A DNA stretch of 64,000 nucleotides from Sphingobacterium sp. B16(2022) (GCF_012030425.1 NZ_JAAUVN010000001.1:434001-498000), one strand, 5' to 3'. Positions 48,101 through 56,288 are shown, counted from the stretch's first letter. Program-made: numbers and translations. Notes: generated by a model not told the origin, from the letters alone.

Positions 48101-48477
48101 GGGTGGGCGGTAAAACTTATAATCAAACTTTGGTGGACCGGGTGGAAAATGCAGATCCAAGATATAATGTAGATAGCCGGGTGCTGGAAGAAAAATGGAA
48201 AAACCCGGGGGATGTGTCTTTCTATAAGAGTATTCAAGACCTTGGACAGACACGTGTCTCTTCGCGATTTATAATGCCAGATCGTTTACTTGCGCTTCAG
48301 TCACTCAATATTTCATATGATGCTGGAAAAGCTTTTACAAAAAAATTAGCACTGTCAAGCTTACGGATGGGGCTGGTTGCAAATGATATCTTTCGTTGGT
48401 CATCGGTCAAGCAAGAACGTGGGATAAATTATCCTTTCGCGCGGAGTATCTCTTTTACCCTTCAAGCGGGCTTATAA
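45112..48477 (+). CDS. SusC-type TonB-dependent receptor with STN domain
   Basis: A 1121-residue outer-membrane receptor with a signal peptide ending LNAQ (residue 31), an STN domain (about 32-105, VALTEVLQAIKKQTNYEFM), a CarboxypepD_reg-like domain (about 127-195), the SusC plug (VVVTGYQVIKKDSYTGTAVT; LDLDMTRIESVTILKDAAAT) and a barrel ending ISFTLQAGL. The DAAATAIYGSRAANGV motif is characteristic. It pairs with the SusD at 48506. The downstream DUF4843, PKD-like and TlpA genes are a recurrent Bacteroidota set, and no glycosidase is present, so the ligand may not be a polysaccharide (inference). Confidence 0.95.
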   Translation: MKINSYSLKVTKPLSLFVVLLFFICQNLNAQTITYSGRDVALTEVLQAIKKQTNYEFMGAKKLLDRAKPITLKVEKVTLKVFLDQILKDQDMSYTIDSKTIFLEQLSHTTNQKTAPAVKKPSQREIKVTVRGKDQNPLNGVTVLYNGKPVTISDQNGQFFLGEAKGTLTMSMVGYRTYLLQLLDDKFDYSIRMEEEPNALEQVVVTGYQVIKKDSYTGTAVTKSGEELRQVNPQNVLQAMQVFDPSFKLLDNNLAGSNPNALPNINVRGSSSLPSGNNEVLRRDNITTSINMPAFIMDGFEVSVQKVLDLDMTRIESVTILKDAAATAIYGSRAANGVMVITTKAPKDGKLQLTYTHESNVNVPDLTGYKVLNAPDKLAYEKLAGLYDSDLQRQSQDVLDQLYYSKLANVLGGVDTYWLSQPVRTAVGQKHGLYIQGGAETFRYGVDLRYQTRPGVMKGSGRNQYSGGLNFSYNLRDKVRFQNELSVTIVNGTESPYGNFSDYVLMNPYYRMKDDNGNILQEIDVWTRVANSGSSQREHVLNPLYNATLSSFNKLGYTELLDNLSADLDLGNGLRLRGQVSLLKRLNNNDNFRSPLANDFFYYPTSQTDLKGSYTSYTNNELYWDANVRANWMRTIEKHNFNIVAGTNIRTESYDERSFTAVGFPNDRFTSVGFAKGYAENASPQSSLSASRLFGAFLSSNYSFDSRYLFDATLRIDGSSKFGANRRSAPFWSTGIGWNIHKESWFDNESISQLRVRTTIGLTGSVQFDPYMARTTYNYDKSNWYSSGLGSTVRNYGNENLTWQKTQNTDVGIDLGFWNDRLTFSPRYYHKITRDILADINLAPSTGFTSYKENLGDMENKGFELNANWIPIRNENWTLSLLANLVRNENKIIRISNALKSYNDRVDESQQGSDLMAVPLLRYKEGQSLDAIYAVPSLGIDPENGKEVFIKKDGSLTYDWDAKDIDVVAVATPKIEGFFGGTLRYKQFMMVAYFQTRVGGKTYNQTLVDRVENADPRYNVDSRVLEEKWKNPGDVSFYKSIQDLGQTRVSSRFIMPDRLLALQSLNISYDAGKAFTKKLALSSLRMGLVANDIFRWSSVKQERGINYPFARSISFTLQAGL

Positions 48478-48505
48478 ATATTTAATGACTTATACTAATT
48501 GAAGA

Positions 48506-49999
48506 ATGAAAAAGATTTATATAACACTAATGTTTATTTCCACTTTAGGTTTTTTTTCTTGTGCGAAATGGCTTGATATACAGCCTGAAAGTGATGTGGA
48601 TAAGAATATTCTGTTCTCGACAGAAGATGGCTTTAAAGAGGCTCTTATAGGTGTTTACACCAGAGCTGCGAAAAGTGATTTATATGGTAAAGAGTTGACC
48701 ATCGGTACATCTGAAGTATTGGTCCAAAACTATACCATTCCCAGTAATGACCCATTAAGATACCAGCAAACTAAAAACTTCAGGTACAACGATGCGAATT
48801 TCACCGCTCGTAAGGATGATGTATGGAAAGGCTTATATAATGGCATTGTCAATGCTAATTTGATTCTAGGCGAAGTCGATAAAAAACAAAATCTTTTTAT
48901 TGGTAACAACTACGCCTTGATTAAAGGGGAGGCATTGGCCTTGCGCGCTTTTCTGCATTTTGATGCCCTGAGATTATTTGCTCCAGCGCCTGTTATCAAT
49001 GATAAAGTGGATGCAATACCATACGTTACAACTTATTCCAACAAATCGACAAAATTGTCCTCTGTATCTCAAGTGCTGGACTCCGTAATCCGTGATTTGG
49101 AACAGGCGAAGGATTTGTTAAAAATAGACCCCATTCGCCAGAAATCCTACATTGTCGGTTATCCGACAAGTACAGACACACTAGAAAATTCGGAACTCAG
49201 CGACCGAAATCTTTTCTTGCAAAATAGGAGACACAGACTGAACTATTTTGCGGTATGTGGCTTACTTGCTCGTGTTAATTTGTATAAAGGCGACCAAATA
49301 AAAGCGTTAGCATATGCCAAAGAAATTATTGTTGCAAAGAAGTTTCCGTGGACAAATCGTACGGATTTCCTGGCAGTTGATGCCGATAAAAAGGACCGTA
49401 TCCTGTATAAAGAATTGTTGTTTGCTTGGTATATCCCTGCAATGAGCAACACGTTTAATAACGAGTGGTTTACAGAGGGAAACTCGGGGATGTACCTGGA
49501 TCAAGAGGAAGCGAAGATTATATATGATGTTGGTGGGGCTGGAGGGAGCGATATGCGCTATACGCAGTGGTTTGGAAGTACAAGCGTAGGTTCAGCTTTT
49601 ATTTCTCCTTTGCTCAAATATAGAAGAAATGTTTTCAGCGAGAACTTTTCGGCCAACTTGCATTACTTGGTCGCCCCAGCAGTAAGGTTAAGTGAAATGT
49701 ATTATATCGCTGCTGAATGCACTTTTGGCAATGATCCTGCTCAAGCACTTGCTTATTTAGATGAGGTGAGGCAAAATCGGGGAATCGGGCAGAAGCTGGA
49801 AATGATGAGCCAAGCTGCTTTTCGTCAGGTGCTGATAAAGGAGTATCGTAAGGAAATGTATGCGGAGGGGCAGCTATTTTTTGCATATAAACGATTAAAT
49901 CAACCTATAGTTGGTCAGCAGGGAGCTTTAATACCCGTGAACCAGCAGGTATTTACGTGGCCGCTTCCTGATGATGAAATAATTTATGGACAAAGATAA
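48506..49999 (+). CDS. SusD/RagB-family lipoprotein
   Basis: A 497-residue lipoprotein with signal end LGFFSC (Cys19) and the opening AKWLDIQPESDVDKNILF. SusD features include LIKGEALALRAFLHFDALRL and VRLSEMYYIAAECTFGNDPA, with RKEMYAEGQLFFAYKRL near the end. It starts 28 bp after the SusC stop and directly abuts the DUF4843 gene. It is the ligand-binding lid of the transporter. Confidence 0.94.
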   Translation: MKKIYITLMFISTLGFFSCAKWLDIQPESDVDKNILFSTEDGFKEALIGVYTRAAKSDLYGKELTIGTSEVLVQNYTIPSNDPLRYQQTKNFRYNDANFTARKDDVWKGLYNGIVNANLILGEVDKKQNLFIGNNYALIKGEALALRAFLHFDALRLFAPAPVINDKVDAIPYVTTYSNKSTKLSSVSQVLDSVIRDLEQAKDLLKIDPIRQKSYIVGYPTSTDTLENSELSDRNLFLQNRRHRLNYFAVCGLLARVNLYKGDQIKALAYAKEIIVAKKFPWTNRTDFLAVDADKKDRILYKELLFAWYIPAMSNTFNNEWFTEGNSGMYLDQEEAKIIYDVGGAGGSDMRYTQWFGSTSVGSAFISPLLKYRRNVFSENFSANLHYLVAPAVRLSEMYYIAAECTFGNDPAQALAYLDEVRQNRGIGQKLEMMSQAAFRQVLIKEYRKEMYAEGQLFFAYKRLNQPIVGQQGALIPVNQQVFTWPLPDDEIIYGQR

Positions 50000-50011
50000 T
50001 TGAACATCAAA

Positions 50012-50818
50012 ATGAAATATACTACATTTTTAATCATGACACTTGGCATTTCTATGTTCTTTTCTTGCAAAAAAGTATCGGTCATGACGTATGACCGGCC
50101 AGCAAATATTTATTTTAATCTGACTGCTGCAGATCGTGACAGTATGGTGTACACTTTTGCATATGATATGACTAAGGCTACTGATACGATCTTTCTACCG
50201 GTCAAATTAATGGGGTACCGGGATGAAAAATCAAGAAGCTTCCAGGCGTATATAGAAAATGATTCTTCAACAGCTCAAGCGGAGATTCATTACGACAAAT
50301 TGAAGCCAGACTATCCGCTTATGGAAGGAGCTGGACAAACTTTTTTACCCATTATCATTCATAACGTCAAGGACCTGGAAACTCATGCCGTGTCTCTAAT
50401 AATCAAACTCAAAGCAAGTACGGATTTGGGGACGGAAAATAAAAACCTTATTCGTGCCCGGATCATCCTCTCCGCACAATTGGAACAGCCCCAATGGTGG
50501 TCCATGTGGTTGGATAATTATTCCAGGGTAAAACATCAATTGTTTTTGCTTGTAACAGAACAGCGCACTTTGTCGATGCAGGGCATAGATGCACCAAAAA
50601 ATCTCTATTTCGCAAATTTATTGCTAATCATGTTAAATGATCCCTTCAAGTGGGTTCAGGATCATCCTGAAAAGGACTATAAACTGGAGTCCACTGATGA
50701 TGGGCAGACTTATGTCTTTTACCATGTGGATAATCCAAATCGAACCATATTGTTAAGGAAAAATGCAGGTTCGGGTAAGTATTTTTTTATTGATGAAACA
50801 GGAAAGGAGGTGAGGTAA
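50012..50818 (+). CDS. DUF4843 lipoprotein
   Basis: About 268 residues from the ATG at 50012; an in-frame TTG sits at 50000. The lipobox is MFFSC, followed by KKVSVMTYDRPANIYFNL, the DUF4843 opening; the middle has DTIFLPVKLMGYRDEKSRSF and FLPIIIHNVKDLETHAVSL. The C-terminal part (QPQWWSMWLDNYS, HQLFLLVTEQ) is typical too. The family is found in Sus-like operons next to PKD-like lipoproteins, as here, and is presumably a surface accessory to the SusCD pair. Confidence 0.88.
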   Translation: MKYTTFLIMTLGISMFFSCKKVSVMTYDRPANIYFNLTAADRDSMVYTFAYDMTKATDTIFLPVKLMGYRDEKSRSFQAYIENDSSTAQAEIHYDKLKPDYPLMEGAGQTFLPIIIHNVKDLETHAVSLIIKLKASTDLGTENKNLIRARIILSAQLEQPQWWSMWLDNYSRVKHQLFLLVTEQRTLSMQGIDAPKNLYFANLLLIMLNDPFKWVQDHPEKDYKLESTDDGQTYVFYHVDNPNRTILLRKNAGSGKYFFIDETGKEVR

Positions 50819-50819
50819 T

Positions 50820-52271
50820 ATGGCTATAAATATTTTTATGAGGAAAGGGTTCTTCGCATCTGTTTGCATTGTGATGGTTATAGCAACTTTATACAGCTGC
50901 TATAAAGATAAAGGTAACTATAACATTGCATTACCGCAGGAACCTCAAATCACGGGGCTGGATACGCTGTATGAGGCTTCAGTGGGTGACAGCTTGATCA
51001 TTAGTCCAAAAATTTTAGGAATTGATCCAGGTTCGGTACAGTGCAACTGGCGAATTGATGTTCCTGAAGCAATTAATCCGGAGACTAATCATTACGAAGG
51101 ACAAGCACTACGGATCGCTTTTGGTTTGGAAGCTAAGCGTTATCGCGCAAGACTGACCGTTACAAACAAGGAAAATGGGATGAAATATTTCTATAATTTT
51201 CATATTCAAGGGGTGACAGCATTTTCGAGAGGATCATTGGTGCTGTCGGTCGATAATGGTATTAGTAAGCTCTCTTTTATAAAACCTGATCATTCGGTTC
51301 AGGCTAATATTTACGAAATCATTAATGGTGAAAATCTTCCGGCTAATCCATTACATATCCATTATGTCAGGAATCAGTTTACAGGAAATACTCCGTTAGG
51401 ATATTGGATTATTTCAAAAAACGGTGGAGTTAGACTGGATGTGAATAATTTGAAGAAGGAGACCTTGAAACCGGGGACATTGCATGACAACTTTTTCTTA
51501 GCACCGCCACGTATCGATGTCGGAAGTTTACAAACTTATCCGTTTGGGGCATTATTGGGTGTGATCAATGGTAAATTTTATGGTGGAGCAACGACTACAT
51601 GGGATCAATCGGTAACCTATGGTATGTTTGGAACGTTTGCAGATGGTGATTATGAGCTGGCGTCACAATTTGTCCTATCATCGGTGGACAATAATTTCAG
51701 TATTATCGGTTTTGACAAAAATAAAAAACAATTTATCCGGATCAATATATATGGTTCACCCATGTATTTTGGTACGCAATATACGAGCGTGAATCCAGAA
51801 ATATTTGATCCTAGCCAGGTGAGGATGGATCTGTTACACATGGTGCAGATCAATAATAAGGACACTTATGCTTTTGTGAAAGATAATTCAGGTAAAGTTT
51901 ATGAACTGAAGTTTACAGCTAATTTTAATGGACCATTTTTAGTTACCGCAAATCATAAAAAGCTTTTTGTACATCAGGAATGGATCAATGCAAATACTAA
52001 AATGGTGGCTAGTCGGATTGGATATATTTATGTGGGTTATCAAAACAAAGTGTTCCGTTATAATCCGCTCAATCAACAGGTGCAGGAATTAAAAGTTAAT
52101 ATACAGTCGCCTGTTAGTTTATTGAAATTGGACGATGACGAAAATACACTTATAGTTGGAGCTGGAAGCTCACTCTACTATCTGGATATTCAGGTAGGAA
52201 AAGATGGACAGCTCCTTAAGAAAATTGATGGAATACCAGGCGACATAGTAGACCTAACCTGGAGGAAATAA
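50820..52271 (+). CDS. PKD-like family lipoprotein
   Basis: A 483-residue lipoprotein with lipobox TLYSC and then YKDKGNYNIALPQEPQI, the usual opening of the Bacteroidota PKD-like family. A beta-sandwich (about 35-135) is followed by a propeller-like C-terminal part (SRGSLVLSVDNGISKLSF; VASRIGYIYVGYQNKVFRYN; DDDENTLIVGAGSSLYYLD). It starts 1 bp after the DUF4843 stop; an ATG at 50838 is an alternative start. It is probably surface-exposed and cooperates with the SusCD and DUF4843 proteins. Confidence 0.88.
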   Translation: MAINIFMRKGFFASVCIVMVIATLYSCYKDKGNYNIALPQEPQITGLDTLYEASVGDSLIISPKILGIDPGSVQCNWRIDVPEAINPETNHYEGQALRIAFGLEAKRYRARLTVTNKENGMKYFYNFHIQGVTAFSRGSLVLSVDNGISKLSFIKPDHSVQANIYEIINGENLPANPLHIHYVRNQFTGNTPLGYWIISKNGGVRLDVNNLKKETLKPGTLHDNFFLAPPRIDVGSLQTYPFGALLGVINGKFYGGATTTWDQSVTYGMFGTFADGDYELASQFVLSSVDNNFSIIGFDKNKKQFIRINIYGSPMYFGTQYTSVNPEIFDPSQVRMDLLHMVQINNKDTYAFVKDNSGKVYELKFTANFNGPFLVTANHKKLFVHQEWINANTKMVASRIGYIYVGYQNKVFRYNPLNQQVQELKVNIQSPVSLLKLDDDENTLIVGAGSSLYYLDIQVGKDGQLLKKIDGIPGDIVDLTWRK

Positions 52272-52298
52272 GTAATAAACTATAGCTAAATTATACAT

Positions 52299-53441
52299 AT
52301 GAAAATTTTAAAAATTGCTGCCATCATACTGGCAGCAGCACCAACATTGTTGTTTGCACAAGAGACTGCTTTTCAGATTAAAGGAACAGCTTCTAAAATG
52401 TTTAACGGTAAGATGATCTATCTGGACTATACGAAAGATGGATTTCCAGCATTGGATTCTGTCCAGATTGTGAATGGAAAATTCAGTTTGCAAGGTACGG
52501 TCGATGAACCTATTTATTCCAGAATGGTTCTTGATCAAGAAGGAACTGGGAAGCTGATGGCACAAAATGTGGGCGATCGTTTATACTTTTACCTCGGCAA
52601 CGAGAATTATAATTTTACGATTAAGGATTCTTTACGTACGGCCTCAATTAAAGGATCAGCCATTCATGATGAATATAGTGCATATTTAAAAGAAATAGGC
52701 GGAGGATTTATGGATATCATTGACGCTGGCAATAAGGCATTCTCTGCAGTAAACAAAGACGCTGCTGATGCAAATGAACAATATCAAGCTATTCATGAAA
52801 AATTTGAAGCCAAATTTGAGGCGCGTCGGGTAAAGGAATTAGTCTTCGCAGAAAATAATCCGAACTCTATATTTTCAATTGATGCGTTAGTAGATGCTTC
52901 CAATAAACGAAAGCTTTCTGAAATTGAGCCGATATTTTTAAAACTATCGAAGGAGGTACGCCAGCTTACTACAGCGCGCCAGTTGGAGGCACGGTTTTTA
53001 GCGGAGCGAAGCATAAAGATCGGCAGTAAAGCTCCCGATTTTTCACAACCGGATACCAAAGGTAAAATGGTTAAGGTTTCCGATTTTAAAGGGAAATATG
53101 TCTTGATCGATTTTTGGGCCAGCTGGTGCGGCCCATGCCGTGCTGAGAACCCGAATTTGGTTAAAGCATATCACAAATATAAGAATAAAGGCTTAGAGGT
53201 ATTGGCTGTTTCTCTAGATGATACTAAAGGAAAGAATGCTTGGCTAAAAGCAATAGAAGATGATGGCATGCCATGGATCCAGGTTGCTGACTTGAAAGGG
53301 TGGTCTAACGACGCAGCAGTTTTATATGGGGTAAGGGCTGTTCCGCAGAATTATCTGGTGGATCCGCAAGGAACTATTGTTGCAATCAATTTAAAAGGCG
53401 ATAACTTACACACCGAATTGGCAAAGGTATTTGGTAATTGA
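52299..53441 (+). CDS. TlpA-family thiol-disulfide oxidoreductase (DUF4369 plus thioredoxin)
   Basis: A 380-residue exported protein with a signal peptide ending LLFAQ (residue 20). A DUF4369-like beta domain (about 25-115, FQIKGTASKMFNGKMIYLDY) is followed by a helical linker (about 130-235) and a thioredoxin domain (about 242-380) with DFWASWCGPCRAENP (Cys277/Cys280) and the cis-Pro segment GVRAVPQNYLVD. It is the last gene of the Sus-like operon, 27 bp after the PKD-like gene. Its last 550 bp occur again as a truncated copy at 2198-2747. Its role may be to keep cysteines of imported substrates or receptors reduced. Confidence 0.93.
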   Translation: MKILKIAAIILAAAPTLLFAQETAFQIKGTASKMFNGKMIYLDYTKDGFPALDSVQIVNGKFSLQGTVDEPIYSRMVLDQEGTGKLMAQNVGDRLYFYLGNENYNFTIKDSLRTASIKGSAIHDEYSAYLKEIGGGFMDIIDAGNKAFSAVNKDAADANEQYQAIHEKFEAKFEARRVKELVFAENNPNSIFSIDALVDASNKRKLSEIEPIFLKLSKEVRQLTTARQLEARFLAERSIKIGSKAPDFSQPDTKGKMVKVSDFKGKYVLIDFWASWCGPCRAENPNLVKAYHKYKNKGLEVLAVSLDDTKGKNAWLKAIEDDGMPWIQVADLKGWSNDAAVLYGVRAVPQNYLVDPQGTIVAINLKGDNLHTELAKVFGN

Positions 53442-53443
53442 TA

Positions 53444-53479
53444 ATGCTTTATAAAGTACACTTTTTTGTTAAAATTTAA
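53444..53479 (+). pseudogene. C-terminal relic of a DUF5009-type gene
   Basis: This reads LYKVHFFVKI-stop, matching the end of the DUF5009 protein at 29882-31003 (FYRARIFVKI-stop). Nucleotide similarity continues about 30 bp past both stop codons. It begins 2 bp after the TlpA stop. The frame has only twelve codons, so this is a fossil rather than a gene. Confidence 0.55.
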
Positions 53480-53603
53480 GCTTATTGCTTGCTATTGGGA
53501 GATCTGTTTTTAATGGCATTGACAAGTGTAATGGTTAGTTGCTTGATAAGTACGTTGTTAGGGAACAGTAGTTATTAAATTCATCAAAAATTTTATTATT
53601 ATT

Positions 53604-53633
53604 AAAAGGGTGGCGGTATGCTACCCTTTCTTG
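53604..53633 (+). terminator. Terminator of the second Sus-like operon
   Basis: AAAGGGTGGC and GCTACCCTTT pair around a short loop (one mismatch) and run into TTCTTG. It lies about 165 bp after the TlpA stop and directly abuts R1 copy 3, the same arrangement as at 10157. Confidence 0.72.
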
Positions 53634-53939
53634 TAAAGTCAAAAGGGCCTAATTTTCATTAGACCCTTTATCTTGACGTTTTGATGTACAGTAACTTTAA
53701 TATGTTTCTTATCGTTTCCTCTTTTTTGTTTCGTCATCCAAAAGTTTTGGGTTCATTTGGATTTTTTACTGTACTACGTCGATTTATTTTCTGCTTTATA
53801 AAAAGCAGGTTTGCTATAGTTTTCAATAATAAAACAACTGTCTCCTAAAAAGGTTCATAAAAAAATATTTTTGATGCTTTTTTATATAAAATAATCCCTC
53901 CATATTCAATTTGAAATGGCAGGCGATTCATGTTCCTTT
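53634..53939 (+). repeat. R1 repeat, copy 3
   Basis: Nearly the same as copy 2 over about 300 bp, including the right extension from AACAACTGTC to a shared GATTCATG. The outer stem TTGACGT..GTACAGTA / TACTGTAC..ACGTCGA is kept with one U-G-compatible change. A 28-codon minus-strand frame in the extension is disrupted in copy 2, so it is probably not coding. It lies between the second Sus-like operon and the CDCL operon. Confidence 0.7.
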
Positions 53940-54060
53940 GTTTATCTGTAATCAGTTTAGTAGGCGGGATCTCAAGAATATTGACAATGAGAATGCACTG
54001 TTTTGAAGTTAAATGTAGCTGTGATTAGAACAGTTTTAGCGGCCATTTTTTGAATAGTTT

Positions 54061-54089
54061 TTGTTAATATATATTTTTTCCCATATTTG
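54061..54089 (+). promoter_or_regulatory. Probable promoter of the CDCL operon
   Basis: TTG at 54061 and CATATTTG at 54082-54089 (one mismatch to TAnnTTTG) are spaced by 18 bp. Transcription would start at about 54096, 80 bp before the lipoprotein ATG, which argues against the longer reading frame that begins at 54087. Confidence 0.5.
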
Positions 54090-54176
54090 AGAAAATTATG
54101 GATACTTCTTCGATTCTTGGAACATACAGAATCAACGAATTCGATTGTGAAACTCTTGCTAACCAAATCTGATAAA

Positions 54177-54731
54177 ATGAAATATTTGTATTTAATGTCT
54201 TTATTTTTTGTGATGAATGGTTGCAAAAGCAATGAAGAAATTATCAATCCAATAATAGAGCCGCCAACTACCCATCCAGATATAAAACTAACGTTAGGTT
54301 CTAAAAAAATTGCAGTCTTCAATCATGTAATCAGCTCTGGAGATGTTACTCCGCTGAAAGAAAGTGAGATTGAAAATTATTTTGGTGACCGGATCGCATT
54401 TTCAATTCCTGAAGCAATCGTGTTTAAAAATGACTCCACATTCCTGTTAAAGCCTTTTGATATCGTGGAAAAATTCAAATCAAAATGGGAGGGGGACAAG
54501 CTGTATCTTCAGCTAGGAGATAAGCAATCGTGGAAACAATTAGGAGAAAAATCGAGCGAGAAAGATTTCAAATTAAACATGACGTTTTATGCGAAAAAAA
54601 AGGATCAAACACCCGCAACCAGACTTGTCCTTGGTCAGGAATATCATATGAATTTGGATGATCCTCTATTTTCGAAGACAGACCAGTTGTCCAGCTTAAC
54701 CTGGTTGACGTTTGACCTCTTATATAATTAG
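54177..54731 (+). CDS. Lipoprotein, candidate immunity protein for the CDCL
   Basis: A 184-residue protein from the ATG at 54177, with lipobox VMNGC (Cys16) followed by KSNEEIINPIIEPPTTHPD, a proline-rich tether typical of surface lipoproteins. The mature part is beta-rich, lipocalin-like in feel (TFLLKPFDIVEKFKSKWEGD; LYLQLGDKQSWKQLG), and I know no named family for it. It is 7 bp upstream of the CDCL gene and certainly cotranscribed. In Bacteroides a surface lipoprotein protects CDCL producers from their own pore, so an immunity role is the leading hypothesis. A targeting or activation partner is possible too. Confidence 0.82.
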   Translation: MKYLYLMSLFFVMNGCKSNEEIINPIIEPPTTHPDIKLTLGSKKIAVFNHVISSGDVTPLKESEIENYFGDRIAFSIPEAIVFKNDSTFLLKPFDIVEKFKSKWEGDKLYLQLGDKQSWKQLGEKSSEKDFKLNMTFYAKKKDQTPATRLVLGQEYHMNLDDPLFSKTDQLSSLTWLTFDLLYN

Positions 54732-54738
54732 ACTTGTT

Positions 54739-55614
54739 ATGATAAAATACCCGCCATTACATATTTTATTTTCCTTCATTGGAATGATGTTATCAATTTT
54801 TGTATTTGCTCAAGATCAAAATTCTACTGTAATTACTGCAAAATCTCCTGATCAACTTTATTTGGGAGCGTTGCTGCAAGAAAGTTTAATCAATACTAAA
54901 ACTCACGATGTCTTGCCGATTATTCAGGATGATATTGTTGTCAGTTTTGGAAGGATTAAGTTAAAGAGTAAAATCATCAAATCTGAAAAAGCAGCCTTTT
55001 ATAATGTAATTGAGGAAGCACAGCAGATTGCAAATAGCGTTCCTCATAGTGAAAACAGCTTCTCCTTTAGTATCAAAGACTTGAAGAGCTATGGAGATGT
55101 TGCGCATTACTTTGGTCAGAAGATTGATGTAGCGGATTGGTTTTCAGTTTCTGATCCTGATGAAAAACCACAAACATTACTCGCTGTAAATATGGAGCGT
55201 GTGGCTTTTACTGCTGAAATGGATCTACCTGCCGAAGGTAAATTTAAAACTAATAATGCACTGCTTGACCGCTATAATAGCAATGAGCTTATTTATGTGA
55301 ATACCCTTTCTTTTGGTCGCAGGGCGATTGTTCTTGTTGAATCCAATTTAGATTCATCTCAAGTGAAAAATGCCCTATCTGCTATTTTGACAAGGAAGGA
55401 ACTGTCAAATCAGGAAAAAGGTGTTTTGGCCAATTGCACCTTCCGGGTAGCGTTGCTCGGTAGCCAAGATGTAATTGATGTTGACTCTAGTAGGATGTTA
55501 GAAGAGGTTCTAGATTATATCGACGCTAAAAAAGACTTTAGTAGTCCTGGACTTCCGATCTCCTTTGGTGCTGCTTACCTCAGAAACAATCAAATTTTTT
55601 CTAATACATACTAA
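54739..55614 (+). CDS. Cholesterol-dependent cytolysin-like (CDCL) protein, thiol-activated cytolysin family
   Basis: A 291-residue secreted protein from the ATG at 54739 (a TTG at 54712 would lie inside the upstream gene). The signal peptide ends FVFAQ. Blocks can be laid on the thiol-activated cytolysin core: PDQLYLGALLQESLI (YPGALQLANK region), DLKSYGDVAHYFGQKI, LSFGRRAIVLVESNLDSSQV (cytolysin AYGRQVFVKL region), and SPGLPISFGAAYLRNNQIF (PGVPIAYTTNFLKDN region). The protein ends there, so the cholesterol-binding domain 4 with its undecapeptide is missing, as in the short CDCLs of Bacteroidota. The usual Gly-Gly turn is LLGSQ here. CDCLs form MAC-like pores on related bacteria, usually together with a long partner, which was not found in this window. 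Confidence 0.82.
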   Translation: MIKYPPLHILFSFIGMMLSIFVFAQDQNSTVITAKSPDQLYLGALLQESLINTKTHDVLPIIQDDIVVSFGRIKLKSKIIKSEKAAFYNVIEEAQQIANSVPHSENSFSFSIKDLKSYGDVAHYFGQKIDVADWFSVSDPDEKPQTLLAVNMERVAFTAEMDLPAEGKFKTNNALLDRYNSNELIYVNTLSFGRRAIVLVESNLDSSQVKNALSAILTRKELSNQEKGVLANCTFRVALLGSQDVIDVDSSRMLEEVLDYIDAKKDFSSPGLPISFGAAYLRNNQIFSNTY

Positions 55615-56288
55615 CTATTTTTCGCAATTCTAAATCCTAGGTCGTCAATTTTAAATTTTGACGGATGACTTCTTCTGCGTGTTGTTGCCATTACGCTCCT
55701 TTCTGTGTCACAAAAACCGCCACCGCGGAAAATACGGTAGGACCCATATACCTCGGTATCGTATAGATCGGAGCACCATTCCCATACATTGCCCAACATA
55801 TCGTAAAGTCCCCAGGGGTTTGGGGCCTTTTGTCCTACATTTTGAGTTTTATGCTCTGAATTGTCCTTATACCATGCAATTGATTCTAATTTGCCATATC
55901 GAACTCCAGTTGTTCCTGCTTTACAGGCATACTCCCATTCTGCTTCTGTTGGTAAGCGAAATCCGGCTGCTGTTTCATCATAGGTTATTTCTTCATTTTC
56001 AGCGTTAATTTTATAATATGGTTCTAATTTGTTTAGAGAAGAGAGCTTGTTGCAAAAAATCACAGCGTCTTTGAATGTTACGGTTTCAACAGGAAGGGAA
56101 TTTCCGATATAAGTACTTGGGTTAGTATGGGTGACTTCAACATACAGTTCCTGCGTTACAGGAAATTTGAGAAGCAGAAATGGTTTAATGTTTACCGTCC
56201 ACTTCTCTTTTGTTCTGTCATCGCGTAACGCAATCTGTCCACTTGGTATCTCCACCATCTGTTCCAAAAAAATTGATTTCATTGCCAT
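55611..56288 (-). CDS. FGE/SUMF1-fold protein (formylglycine-generating-enzyme-like)
   Basis: A 225-residue single-domain protein of the FGE-sulfatase family with no signal peptide. Typical blocks are MVEIPSGQIALRDD, FPVTQELYVEV, VETVTFKDAVIFCNKLS, FRLPTEAEWEYACKAG, WGLYDMLGNVWEWCSDLY and FRGGGFCDTERSV. In true FGEs two active-site cysteines follow the RGGSW motif; here one Cys is present (GGGFC) and the second is not, so formylglycine formation is doubtful. Its last codon overlaps the stop of the convergent CDCL gene. A link between the two is unproven. Confidence 0.9.
   Translation of the reverse strand: MAMKSIFLEQMVEIPSGQIALRDDRTKEKWTVNIKPFLLLKFPVTQELYVEVTHTNPSTYIGNSLPVETVTFKDAVIFCNKLSSLNKLEPYYKINAENEEITYDETAAGFRLPTEAEWEYACKAGTTGVRYGKLESIAWYKDNSEHKTQNVGQKAPNPWGLYDMLGNVWEWCSDLYDTEVYGSYRIFRGGGFCDTERSVMATTRRRSHPSKFKIDDLGFRIAKNS

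Noticed and set aside
53800..53941. 28-codon minus-strand peptide frame in R1 copy 3
   Set aside because: The corresponding frame in copy 2 is broken by a stop codon, so conservation does not support coding.
55611..56288. Genuine sulfatase-activating enzyme
   Set aside because: One of the two active-site cysteines expected after the RGG-W motif is absent and no sulfatase gene is present in the window.
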